Of a DNA stretch of 6,399 nucleotides, positions 1 to 5,169 are shown piece by piece. The DNA is from an uncultured Oscillospiraceae bacterium. Its GTDB lineage: Bacteria > Bacillota_A > Clostridia > Oscillospirales > Oscillospiraceae. Where the stretch lies: the NCBI GenBank assembly GCA_934667865.1, contig CAKUMR010000069.1, positions 1 to 6,399 of the forward strand. The letters are read 5' to 3'. The stretch's first letter is position 1, and each line of letters starts with the position of its first letter. The notes beneath the pieces were generated by a model. It saw nothing but the letters and a program-made list of their open reading frames with translations. It searched no databases and had not been told where the DNA came from. Both the position numbers and the translations under genes were made by a program.

Positions 1-1
1 C

Positions 2-1348
2 CAGTCCGTCAACAGTGACGCGCTGTATGCCGACCTTCTTTCCTGCCTGAAAAACCGCGTCAGCGGCAGCCGCGCGGCGACGTATTACGCGCCGTCGGAG
101 TCCGGCGGCGTGGAGGATTACGGCGGCAGCTATGTTGAGATCGACCTGACCAACCAGATGGTCTACTGCTACAAGGATCATGCGCTGGTCGTGAGCGCGC
201 CCATCGTTTCCGGCTGCGTGGCCAACGGCTGGGACACGCCGGAGGGCGTGTATACCATCAAGAGCAAGGACACCAACCGCTATCTCTCCGGCCCCGGCTA
301 CCGCGACTGGGTCGAGTGTTTCATGCCCTTCAACGGCGGCATCGGCCTGCACGACGCCTCGTGGCGGACGGTATTCGGCGGCACGCGCTATCTCTACCGC
401 GGCAGCCACGGCTGCATCAATATTCCCAGAAATCAGGCGCTGACAATTCTGGCAAATGTCCGCATCGGCACCTATGTCATTGTCCACGGCGGCCTGAAGA
501 GCGTGGAGGGCAGAACGCAGGTCTGGAGCGGCACGACGAGCTACACGCTCACGCCGGGCTCCGCGCCCGTCAAGCTGGACGTGCGTCCCAGCGGGGACGC
601 GGCCATCAGCCAGTATGAGTCCATGGACCCCTCGGTCTGCACCGTGTCGCAGGATGGCGTCATCACCCCGGTGGGCGAAGGGACCTGCACGGTCTACGCC
701 TATTCCGAGGGCACGCAGGTCTATAAGGACGGCGAGTGTGCGATCACCGTCACGGTCAAAAAGCAGACCCAGACGATCTACGCGCCGGAAAGCCTCGTTC
801 TTAATCCCGGCGATAAGACTTCGCTGAATGCCAGCGCTTCCTCCGGCGCGGCGCTGCGCTACGAAAGCTCCGACCTGACGGTCGCCTCCGTGAGTGCGGA
901 CGGCACGGTCACGGCGGCTGCAGCGGGCAGCTGCGAGATCACGATCACCGCGCCGGGCAGCGCGGCCTATGCGCAGGCGACGAAGAAGGTGACGGTACAG
1001 GTCGTGAAGAGGACGCAGCGGCTTTCCGGTCAGACGGCATATACCGTGCAGGTGGGCAGCGGCAGCTTCCGGCTGGACGTTACATCTTCCTCCGGCGCTG
1101 CGCTGCGCTACAGCAGCAGCGACTCCTCCGTCTGCACCGTGGATGACAGCGGCCTTGTCACCGTTGTCGGAGAGGGCAGCTGCACCATTACCGTCACGGC
1201 GGCGGAGACTGACGAATATCAGGCGGCCAGCCTGACGATCACCATCACGGTGGAGCCGAAACCGACGGAACCGACGGAACCGACAGAGCCCTCCAATGGC
1301 ACCGATCCCTCGGAGGGGCCGGAGCCGACGGAGCCTTCAGAGCCATAA
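2..1348 (+). CDS. L,D-transpeptidase (YkuD domain) with three C-terminal Ig-like modules, 5' partial
   Basis: The reading frame is open to the left window edge, so the start and any signal peptide are missing; 448 residues are visible. Residues about 40-165 form a YkuD domain, whose family cross-links peptidoglycan through a catalytic cysteine (3-3 cross-links or protein attachment) outside the membrane. The active-site motif SHGCINIP is present, with Cys at nt 413-415 and its neighbouring His at 407-409; the upstream conserved His (GLHDASW) is at 350-352. The fragment before it (DALYADLLSCLKNR) resembles the end of the peptidoglycan-binding-like domain often preceding YkuD in Clostridia. Three Ig-like modules of 82-84 residues follow (nt 512-763, 764-1009, 1010-1258), each starting with a TQ-containing strand and carrying a YxSSD-like and a DGxVT-like motif. 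The protein ends in a Pro/Thr/Glu tail with no LPxTG or membrane anchor. The enzyme class is confident; the acyl acceptor is unknown. Confidence 0.93.
   Translation, partial: QSVNSDALYADLLSCLKNRVSGSRAATYYAPSESGGVEDYGGSYVEIDLTNQMVYCYKDHALVVSAPIVSGCVANGWDTPEGVYTIKSKDTNRYLSGPGYRDWVECFMPFNGGIGLHDASWRTVFGGTRYLYRGSHGCINIPRNQALTILANVRIGTYVIVHGGLKSVEGRTQVWSGTTSYTLTPGSAPVKLDVRPSGDAAISQYESMDPSVCTVSQDGVITPVGEGTCTVYAYSEGTQVYKDGECAITVTVKKQTQTIYAPESLVLNPGDKTSLNASASSGAALRYESSDLTVASVSADGTVTAAAAGSCEITITAPGSAAYAQATKKVTVQVVKRTQRLSGQTAYTVQVGSGSFRLDVTSSSGAALRYSSSDSSVCTVDDSGLVTVVGEGSCTITVTAAETDEYQAASLTITITVEPKPTEPTEPTEPSNGTDPSEGPEPTEPSEP
512..1258 (+). repeat. Three tandem Ig-like (Big_2-like) modules within the transpeptidase gene
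   Basis: Units are 512-763, 764-1009 and 1010-1258, 82-84 codons each. Shared protein landmarks are the opening [K/R]xQ strand, the YES/YSSSD turn, the SV/VCTV strand, D(G/S)xVT and a closing TxTV strand. Units 2 and 3 are the closest: a 25-base block encoding SSGAALRY recurs at 838-862 and 1087-1111 with one mismatch, exactly 249 bases (83 codons) apart, suggesting fairly recent duplication. Unit 1 is more diverged. Such modules usually extend an enzyme through the wall or bind wall polymers; the ligand is not visible here. Confidence 0.8.
1262..1288 (+). repeat. 9-base tandem repeat encoding the Pro-Thr-Glu tail
   Basis: Three 9-base units read CCGACGGAA, CCGACGGAA, CCGACAGAG and encode PTE-PTE-PTE in frame. 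The low-complexity tail continues to the stop. This short in-frame tandem could change length by slippage without breaking the frame. Confidence 0.75.
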
Positions 1349-1354
1349 AAAAGC

Positions 1355-1388
1355 AAAACCCGCAGGTGCTTTGCATCTGCGGGTTTTT
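1355..1388 (+). terminator. Rho-independent terminator of the L,D-transpeptidase gene
   Basis: A 15-bp stem pairs 1355-1369 with 1373-1387 around a TTT loop, with one G-T wobble (1366/1376). The core is ACCCGCAG against CTGCGGGT, followed by a T run at 1384-1388. It lies 6 bases after the stop codon. The A run at its left foot means it could also act on the minus strand, but no minus-strand gene needs it here. Confidence 0.92.
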
Positions 1389-1390
1389 AC

Positions 1391-1419
1391 TTGCAATCTG
1401 TGCAAAATTCCGCTACAAT
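1391..1419 (+). promoter_or_regulatory. Sigma-A-type promoter of the lipoprotein gene
   Basis: TTGCAA (1391-1396) and TACAAT (1414-1419) are separated by exactly 17 bases, placed directly after the preceding terminator. The expected transcription start is near 1426, giving a leader of about 24 bases to the ATG at 1450. Confidence 0.75.
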
Positions 1420-1449
1420 GGAGGAAAAGGGATGAGATGGAGGGCGAGT

Positions 1450-2709
1450 ATGAAAAGATTTTACCGGTTTTTTCTGATTTCGCTGCTGGCGCTGCTGCTG
1501 GGCGCCTGCGGCCTGTTCCCGGAGGAGGACGACCGGCAGCCGTCCGAGCTTCCGGAGGGGACGGCGTATTTGCAGCTGCTTGAGGTCTCCGAAAGCGGCG
1601 GGGAGGTTTTTGTTACCGTCTATGCCTGCGGCAGCGACTACGAACCTCTGTCGCAGACGCGCTACCGCTTCCCGTTGGACATGGAGAATTTTACCGGCTC
1701 CTTCTGCCCGCAGAATGTGGCCGGCGCGCTTCAGGCGGAGATCTACAGCGCGGCGGAGCTGCCGGAGTATTACCGGGAGGCGGAGAAAACCGGCGGTTTT
1801 TATCCCGTCTGCTGCGAATATTCCTTCGGCGCGGACGGCAAACTGACCCGGCTGGACGATATGTACCAGCCCGCCCTGCCGGAGCCGACGGAGGAGCCCA
1901 CGGAGGAATCCACCGAGCCGGAGGACTACCCTCCCTATGTGTCGGACTATGACGGCTCGCTCGGCTCGGCCGGTGCGCTGCGGGGGACGACGCTGATCGT
2001 CTCCATTTTTACCGACGACAACGCGACCTACTGGGAGCCGTCGACGGATGCCGGACTCATGGCGCAGACCCTGAACGACCTGACCGAGGCGACACAGTGG
2101 CTGACCGCGCAGGCGATGGCCTACGGCGCGGACGCACAATTCGTCTATGACTGGATGGAGCACGAGGATCTTTTCTATGAGGCGGTCTTTACGCAGGATC
2201 TGGTCATTTCCGGCATAGACGAGTATGACGCGCAGGTGGCCTTCATCGAGGAAAATATCGACGTGCAGCGCCTGATCAATAAATACTGCGCGGACAATGT
2301 GATCTATTTCTTTTATTTCAACACCGACTATGACAACGACGTGCGGCCGTGGTCGCTGGGCTACACCAGCGGCGAGGGCTTTATGACGGAGATCGTCAAC
2401 CTGTATGTCAAGTTCGGGGGAGAATTCGACTCGCCGCCCGCGACCTATGCCCACGAAATTCTGCACACCTTCGGCGCGCACGATCTTTACTATTCCAGCG
2501 CGGCGATCAGTCAAAATTATGTAAACCACTGCGAGGAAACCGGATCAAACGACATCATGTACACCGTCAATTCGGAGAGCGTGATCACCGTGGACTTTAC
2601 GCCGCTGGATGCCTACTATGTCGGCATCGGCCCGCGCCCTGCGGAGGTGGGGGAGTGGAACCTCTTTCCGAGCGAGCATGAAAGTTATCTTGCCGGTGGA
2701 AAAAAGTGA
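1450..2709 (+). CDS. Surface lipoprotein with metzincin-like zinc metalloprotease motif
   Basis: The product is 419 residues. It begins with a lipoprotein signal: positive MKRFYR, a hydrophobic stretch, then lipobox LGAC with the lipidated Cys at residue 20. Residues about 25-138 form a domain I do not recognise; residues 141-162 are a Pro/Thr/Glu linker like the tail of the upstream transpeptidase. The C-terminal part carries HEILHTFGAHD (335-345), fitting HExxHxxGxxD: His335, His339 and Asp345 are likely zinc ligands and Glu336 the general base. DIMYT (368-372) is a plausible Met-turn. It is thus probably an outer-face zinc endopeptidase; its substrate is unknown. The start at 1450 has GGAGGG at 1439-1444. 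An in-frame ATG at 1432 also has a GGAGG (1420-1424), but that lies upstream of the predicted transcription start, so 1450 is preferred. Frames upstream of 1432 run through the terminator and are not credible. Confidence 0.85.
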   Translation: MKRFYRFFLISLLALLLGACGLFPEEDDRQPSELPEGTAYLQLLEVSESGGEVFVTVYACGSDYEPLSQTRYRFPLDMENFTGSFCPQNVAGALQAEIYSAAELPEYYREAEKTGGFYPVCCEYSFGADGKLTRLDDMYQPALPEPTEEPTEESTEPEDYPPYVSDYDGSLGSAGALRGTTLIVSIFTDDNATYWEPSTDAGLMAQTLNDLTEATQWLTAQAMAYGADAQFVYDWMEHEDLFYEAVFTQDLVISGIDEYDAQVAFIEENIDVQRLINKYCADNVIYFFYFNTDYDNDVRPWSLGYTSGEGFMTEIVNLYVKFGGEFDSPPATYAHEILHTFGAHDLYYSSAAISQNYVNHCEETGSNDIMYTVNSESVITVDFTPLDAYYVGIGPRPAEVGEWNLFPSEHESYLAGGKK

Positions 2710-2712
2710 CTA

Positions 2713-2741
2713 TTGACAAGAATGGCGATTTCTGCTAAACT
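2713..2741 (+). promoter_or_regulatory. Strong sigma-A-type promoter of the small membrane protein gene
   Basis: A perfect -35 TTGACA (2713-2718) is followed after 17 bases by TAAACT (2736-2741). It begins four bases after the stop of the lipoprotein gene. Expected transcription start is about 2748, a leader of roughly 29 bases. No terminator was found between the lipoprotein stop and this promoter, so read-through could add to expression. Confidence 0.8.
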
Positions 2742-2776
2742 GATTGTGTGCAAATTTAATAAAAAGGAGAGAAAAA

Positions 2777-3034
2777 ATGGGCATTGTTTCGTTGATTCTT
2801 GGCATCTTGGCAACGGTGTTCGGCATCTTCTGCCTGGTTCCCGGCATTTCCTACTATGGCTGGATCGGCATCGTTCTCGGTGTTGTCGGTATCGTCCTTG
2901 CAGCGCTGGCCAACAAGAAGGAAAAGAAGGGCATCAACACCGCCGGTCTGGTTCTTTCTATCATCGGCACGGTTCTGTGTGCGATCCTGTTCATCGCCTG
3001 CGTCGCCTGCCATACCGCATTGGTTTCCGCTTAA
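2777..3034 (+). CDS. Small three-helix membrane protein (DUF4190-like), function unknown
   Basis: The product is 85 residues and mostly hydrophobic. Three likely membrane segments lie at about residues 3-23, 26-45 and 54-80. A positively charged loop (NKKEKKG, about 46-52) separates the second and third, suggesting that this loop faces the cytoplasm. The Gly/Ile/Val/Leu-rich segments and lysine loop resemble small DUF4190-type proteins common in Firmicutes, but I assign this only by appearance. There is no catalytic motif and no lipobox. The start at 2777 is supported by AAAAAGGAGA (GGAG at 2766-2769, 7 bases before ATG). An in-frame start at 2744 would fall before the predicted transcription start. 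The gene has its own strong promoter and its own terminator, so it can be a single-gene unit. Confidence 0.8.
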   Translation: MGIVSLILGILATVFGIFCLVPGISYYGWIGIVLGVVGIVLAALANKKEKKGINTAGLVLSIIGTVLCAILFIACVACHTALVSA

Positions 3035-3051
3035 TTCTTACGTAGCCAAGG

Positions 3052-3085
3052 AAAACGGTGCAACCCTTCCGGGTTGCGCCGTTTT
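3052..3085 (+). terminator. Rho-independent terminator after the small membrane protein gene
   Basis: A 15-bp stem pairs 3052-3066 with 3071-3085 around TTCC, with one T-G wobble (3059/3078). It runs into a short T tract (TTTTATT). It ends only 21 bases before the ATG of the next plus-strand gene, so any read-through feeds that gene. The A run on its left foot makes it symmetric. Confidence 0.88.
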
Positions 3086-3106
3086 ATTAAAAAGGGAGGG
3101 CTTTCC

Positions 3107-3889
3107 ATGTTGCCCTATTTTCATATTTTCGGCCTGACGCTTCCCGCCTATGGCGTGATGCTGGTGCTCGGCTTTCTTGCGGCAGCCTTCTTTGGCGCGT
3201 GGCGTGTGAAACGCGCCGGGCTGTGCGTGGAGGATTTCACGGTCATCGCCGCGCTCGGCTCCGGGATCGGGCTGCTCGGCGGCGTGCTGCTCTTTGCCGT
3301 CGTGACCTATACGCCGGCACAGGCGTGGGCGCTGCTGTGTGCGGGAGAATTCCGTCAGCTTTTCGGCGGCATTGTGTTCTACGGTGCGCTGCTTGCCGGT
3401 CTGCTTGGCGGACTGCTCGGAAGCCGGCTTGCAAAGGCGGATCTGCGCGATTACATCAATCCCGTTGCGCCCGCTCTTCCACTGGGTCATGCGATCGGCC
3501 GGGTCGGATGCTTCCTGACCGGCTGCTGCTACGGCCGCCCGACGGAAAGCTGCCTCGGCGTGGTATTTTCCCATCCGGTCGGCGGCGCACCCGTGGGCGT
3601 GAAGCTGCTGCCGGTGCAGCTCTTTGAGTCGGCGGCGGATCTTGTGATCTTTGCACTGCTGCTGTTGCTTCTGAAAAAGCGGCGCAGCCGCTACGACGGC
3701 CTTGCCTGGTATTGCGTGCTGTACGGCCTTGCACGCTTTGTGCTGGAGTTTTTCCGCTATGACAGCATCCGCGGTGCAATCCTCTTCCTGTCCACCTCCC
3801 AGTGGCTCAGCCTTGTGCTGTGGCTTCTGGCAGGCGTGCTGTTCTTCCTCGGCGCCAGAGAACGGAAGGGAGAAGCTCATGCGATATAA
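3107..3889 (+). CDS. Prolipoprotein diacylglyceryl transferase (Lgt) family membrane protein, variant active site
   Basis: The product is 260 residues, close to usual Lgt length, with about seven hydrophobic segments. Classical Lgt moves diacylglyceryl from phosphatidylglycerol to the lipobox Cys of prolipoproteins. Family landmarks in order: N-terminal YFHIFGLTLPAYGVM, GGIVFYGALLAG (about 87-98), LGHAIGRVGCFLTGCCYGRPT (about 126-146), PVQLFE (169-174) and ARFVLEFFRYD (209-219). Arg210 and Glu214 match the conserved C-terminal Arg/Glu pair. However, the Lgt signature GRxGNFxNxExxG is here GRVGCFLTGCCYG, and the His of the usual HGG motif is Tyr92. It therefore belongs to the GCCYG-type subgroup and may be a true Lgt or a paralogue with another lipid-transfer role. 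Start: GGGAGGG (3094-3100) is well spaced to the ATG; longer frames run into the terminator. It overlaps the next gene by 11 bases. Confidence 0.85.
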   Translation: MLPYFHIFGLTLPAYGVMLVLGFLAAAFFGAWRVKRAGLCVEDFTVIAALGSGIGLLGGVLLFAVVTYTPAQAWALLCAGEFRQLFGGIVFYGALLAGLLGGLLGSRLAKADLRDYINPVAPALPLGHAIGRVGCFLTGCCYGRPTESCLGVVFSHPVGGAPVGVKLLPVQLFESAADLVIFALLLLLLKKRRSRYDGLAWYCVLYGLARFVLEFFRYDSIRGAILFLSTSQWLSLVLWLLAGVLFFLGARERKGEAHAI

Positions 3890-4541
3890 ATGCCTGGTGC
3901 TGGATCACGACGACACCGTGGTCAACAGCACCGCAACCATCCACTATCCGTCCTTTCTGGCCTACCTGCATGAGGTGCGGCCCGGTGCGTATTATTCGCT
4001 GGAGGATTATTTCCGCTGGAATTTTGAGCCGGGCGTGCTGGAATTTTTCCGCGATGTCGTAGGCTTTTCCGAGGAGGAGCTGACGGCGGAATTCCACTTC
4101 TGGCAGGACTATGTCCGCACGCGCGTGCCGGAGGCTTACCCCGGCATCCGGGAGATTTTGCAGCGCCACCGCGCAGCGGGCGGGCTGATCGCGGTGATCT
4201 CCCATTCGGTCAGCGCGAACATCCTGCGCGACTACCGGGAGAACGACCTGCCGGAGCCGGACGCGGTCTACGGCTGGGAGCTGCCGCCGGAGCAGCGCAA
4301 GCCGAATGTCTGGCCGATGGAGGATCTGATGCGGCGCTTTGCGCTGAAGCCGCAGGACATTCTGATGGTGGATGATCTGAAGCCGGGCTATGATATGTGC
4401 CGCGCCTGCGGCGTGCCCTTTGCGGCGGCGGGCTGGGCGAACGACGTCCCGGAGATCGAAGGGTTCATGCGGAAAAACTGCGATTTTTATTTCAAAACCG
4501 TAAAAGAACTGGACGATTTCCTGAAAAAAGTCAATTGTTAA
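3879..4541 (+). CDS. HAD-superfamily hydrolase (phosphatase-like)
   Basis: The product is 220 residues, typical of a HAD phosphatase with a small helical C1 cap. Motif I is LDHDDTVV: Asp9 is the predicted nucleophile and Asp11 the acid/base. Motif II is Ser108 in VISHS, motif III Lys141 in RKPNVWP, and motif IV Asp165-Asp166 in MVDDLKPG. The region between motifs I and II (about 20-90), rich in aromatic and acidic residues, forms the cap that sets substrate choice. The fold and phosphoryl-transfer chemistry are well supported; phosphoglycolate-phosphatase-like, nucleotidase or other substrates cannot be told apart. It is cytoplasmic, with no signal peptide. The ATG at 3879 follows GGGAG (3868-3872) and overlaps the Lgt-family gene by 11 bases, implying co-transcription and translational coupling. 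It is convergent with the RAYT gene downstream. Confidence 0.9.
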   Translation: MRYKCLVLDHDDTVVNSTATIHYPSFLAYLHEVRPGAYYSLEDYFRWNFEPGVLEFFRDVVGFSEEELTAEFHFWQDYVRTRVPEAYPGIREILQRHRAAGGLIAVISHSVSANILRDYRENDLPEPDAVYGWELPPEQRKPNVWPMEDLMRRFALKPQDILMVDDLKPGYDMCRACGVPFAAAGWANDVPEIEGFMRKNCDFYFKTVKELDDFLKKVNC

Positions 4542-4551
4542 ACAAAAAACG

Positions 4552-4584
4552 ACCCGGGCGCGTGCGAGAGGCACGCACCCGGGT
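4552..4584. terminator. Bidirectional terminator between convergent HAD and RAYT genes
   Basis: The stem pairs 4552-4565 with 4571-4584 around a GAGAG loop, with one C/A mismatch (4559/4577); the outer arm is ACCCGGG/CCCGGGT. On the minus strand it is followed by six T residues (4549-4544), a good terminator for the RAYT gene. On the plus strand the tract is weaker (TTTCTTA). It begins 10 bases past the HAD stop codon and ends 3 bases before the last base of the RAYT gene. Confidence 0.88.
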
Positions 4585-4587
4585 TTC

Positions 4588-5043
4588 TTATCCGAAAATT
4601 GCAGGTTCGATCGCAATGGCGGCGGGGTTTTCGTCGATATAACGCCATACCTCCAGATATTCCTTCTCATTGCGAAGCACACGATCATAAAAGGATTTCT
4701 GCCAGATGTTCCCACTGCGCGCCTTCCGCGACACGCCGGATTTGTAAAGACCAACGACCGAAGAGAGCGTAGGGAACGGTCTTGACTGTTCCGCACAGTG
4801 AGAAAAGACAAAAATCACATGGATGTGATCCTGCATGAGCACATATTTGTCGACTCTGACGTTGGAAAAGTGTCCGGCAATGTTCCGCAGCTCCTGTTCT
4901 GCGAGGCTGCCGAGTGCGGTCGGAGCCTCCGGCAGACCGAACAGAGGCCTGCGCCGGTCGGTACAGATCGTAACAAAGTAGTAATTCGCCTGGGAGTAAT
5001 CATAAGAGGGCAGACGCAGGGCTTTCCGGTTCGGGAGCGCCAT
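4588..5043 (-). CDS. REP-associated tyrosine transposase (RAYT), HUH/Y1 superfamily
   Basis: The product is 151 residues, a usual length for compact RAYTs. Family landmarks: RLPSYDYSQANYYFVTICT (11-29), the HUH motif MQDHIHVIF with His73 and His75 (nt 4819-4827), WQKSFYDRVLRNEKEY (114-129) with the predicted catalytic Tyr119 (4687-4689), and WRYIDENP (133-140). These residues would cut single-stranded DNA and form a 5'-phosphotyrosine link. RAYTs are single-copy, domesticated-looking relatives of the IS200/IS605 transposases that act on REP palindromes. All catalytic residues are intact. Start: ATG at 5041-5043 follows a near-perfect AAAAGGAGGT with GGAGG 7 bases upstream. There are no terminal repeats as in an IS. 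REP-like units lie directly upstream, and one lies within codons 84-92. It is 126 bases downstream of, and co-directional with, the RNase J gene; no convincing separate promoter was seen, so co-transcription is possible. Confidence 0.92.
   Translation of the reverse strand: MALPNRKALRLPSYDYSQANYYFVTICTDRRRPLFGLPEAPTALGSLAEQELRNIAGHFSNVRVDKYVLMQDHIHVIFVFSHCAEQSRPFPTLSSVVGLYKSGVSRKARSGNIWQKSFYDRVLRNEKEYLEVWRYIDENPAAIAIEPAIFG
4769..4794 (+). repeat. REP-like palindrome embedded in the RAYT coding sequence
   Basis: GTAG followed by GGAACGGTCTTGACTGTTCC and then GC. It matches 25 of 26 bases of the two upstream copies, in inverted orientation relative to them. The single change makes one stem pair a G-T wobble. 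In the transposase frame it starts exactly at codon 84 and encodes AEQSRPFP plus the first two bases of Thr92, between the HUH motif and the catalytic tyrosine. Confidence 0.85.
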
Positions 5044-5049
5044 GGAGGG

Positions 5050-5055
5050 ACCTCC
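5050..5055 (-). promoter_or_regulatory. Strong ribosome binding site of the RAYT gene
   Basis: Read on the minus strand, this is GGAGGT within AAAAGGAGGT, with GGAGG 7 bases from the ATG. It fixes the start at 5043. It lies only 10 bases downstream, on the minus strand, of the nearest REP-like hairpin (5066-5091), so that hairpin would sit in the leader of the mRNA. Confidence 0.8.
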
Positions 5056-5065
5056 TTTTATGATT

Positions 5066-5155
5066 GCGGAACGGTCAAGACCGTTCCCTACGAGATTGCG
5101 GCGGAACGGTCAAGACCGTTCCCTACAGAATGGCTGTGGAACGGACAAGAGCGTG
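5066..5155 (-). repeat. Array of 35-base units carrying REP-like palindromes upstream of RAYT
   Basis: Units begin at 5066, 5101 and 5136, exactly 35 bases apart. The first two contain an identical 26-base element (5066-5091, 5101-5126) whose core GGAACGGTCAAGACCGTTCC is a perfect inverted repeat with 9-base arms and an AA centre. On the minus strand each begins with the tetranucleotide GTAG, the 5' mark known from REP elements recognised by RAYTs. The third unit (5136 to about 5155) keeps GGAACGG and CAAGA but has lost the right arm and GTAG. The array fills most of the gap between the RNase J stop and the RAYT start and could act as an mRNA hairpin or boundary. Confidence 0.85.
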
Positions 5156-5169
5156 TTTTTCTATCCGGT

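Noticed and set aside
1387..2529. Minus-strand open frame of 380 codons
   Set aside because: It is antisense to the lipoprotein metalloprotease gene, rich in Arg/Val/Gly as expected of a shadow, with no ribosome binding site or domain.
3038..3880. Minus-strand open frame of 280 codons
   Set aside because: It is antisense to the Lgt-family gene and crosses the terminator at 3052-3085; its composition (Gln/Ala/His/Arg) is that of a shadow of a membrane-protein gene.
3807..4811. Minus-strand open frame of 334 codons
   Set aside because: It is antisense to the HAD gene, crosses the bidirectional terminator and overlaps the RAYT gene in another frame.
5066..5116. RAYT promoter using TTGACC inside the palindromes
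   Set aside because: At 17 bases the -10 candidates are TAGGGA and GGAGGT, neither convincing.
5066..5126. CRISPR array, because of equally spaced palindromic repeats
   Set aside because: The gap between the two 26-base elements is only 9 bases, there are only two good units, no cas genes are present, and the GTAG-palindrome layout beside a RAYT fits REP elements.
4588..5155. Complete IS200/IS605 insertion sequence
   Set aside because: No matching subterminal hairpins are seen at both ends and there is no tnpB; the left side is an ordinary terminator. The protein and repeats fit a RAYT/REP locus better.
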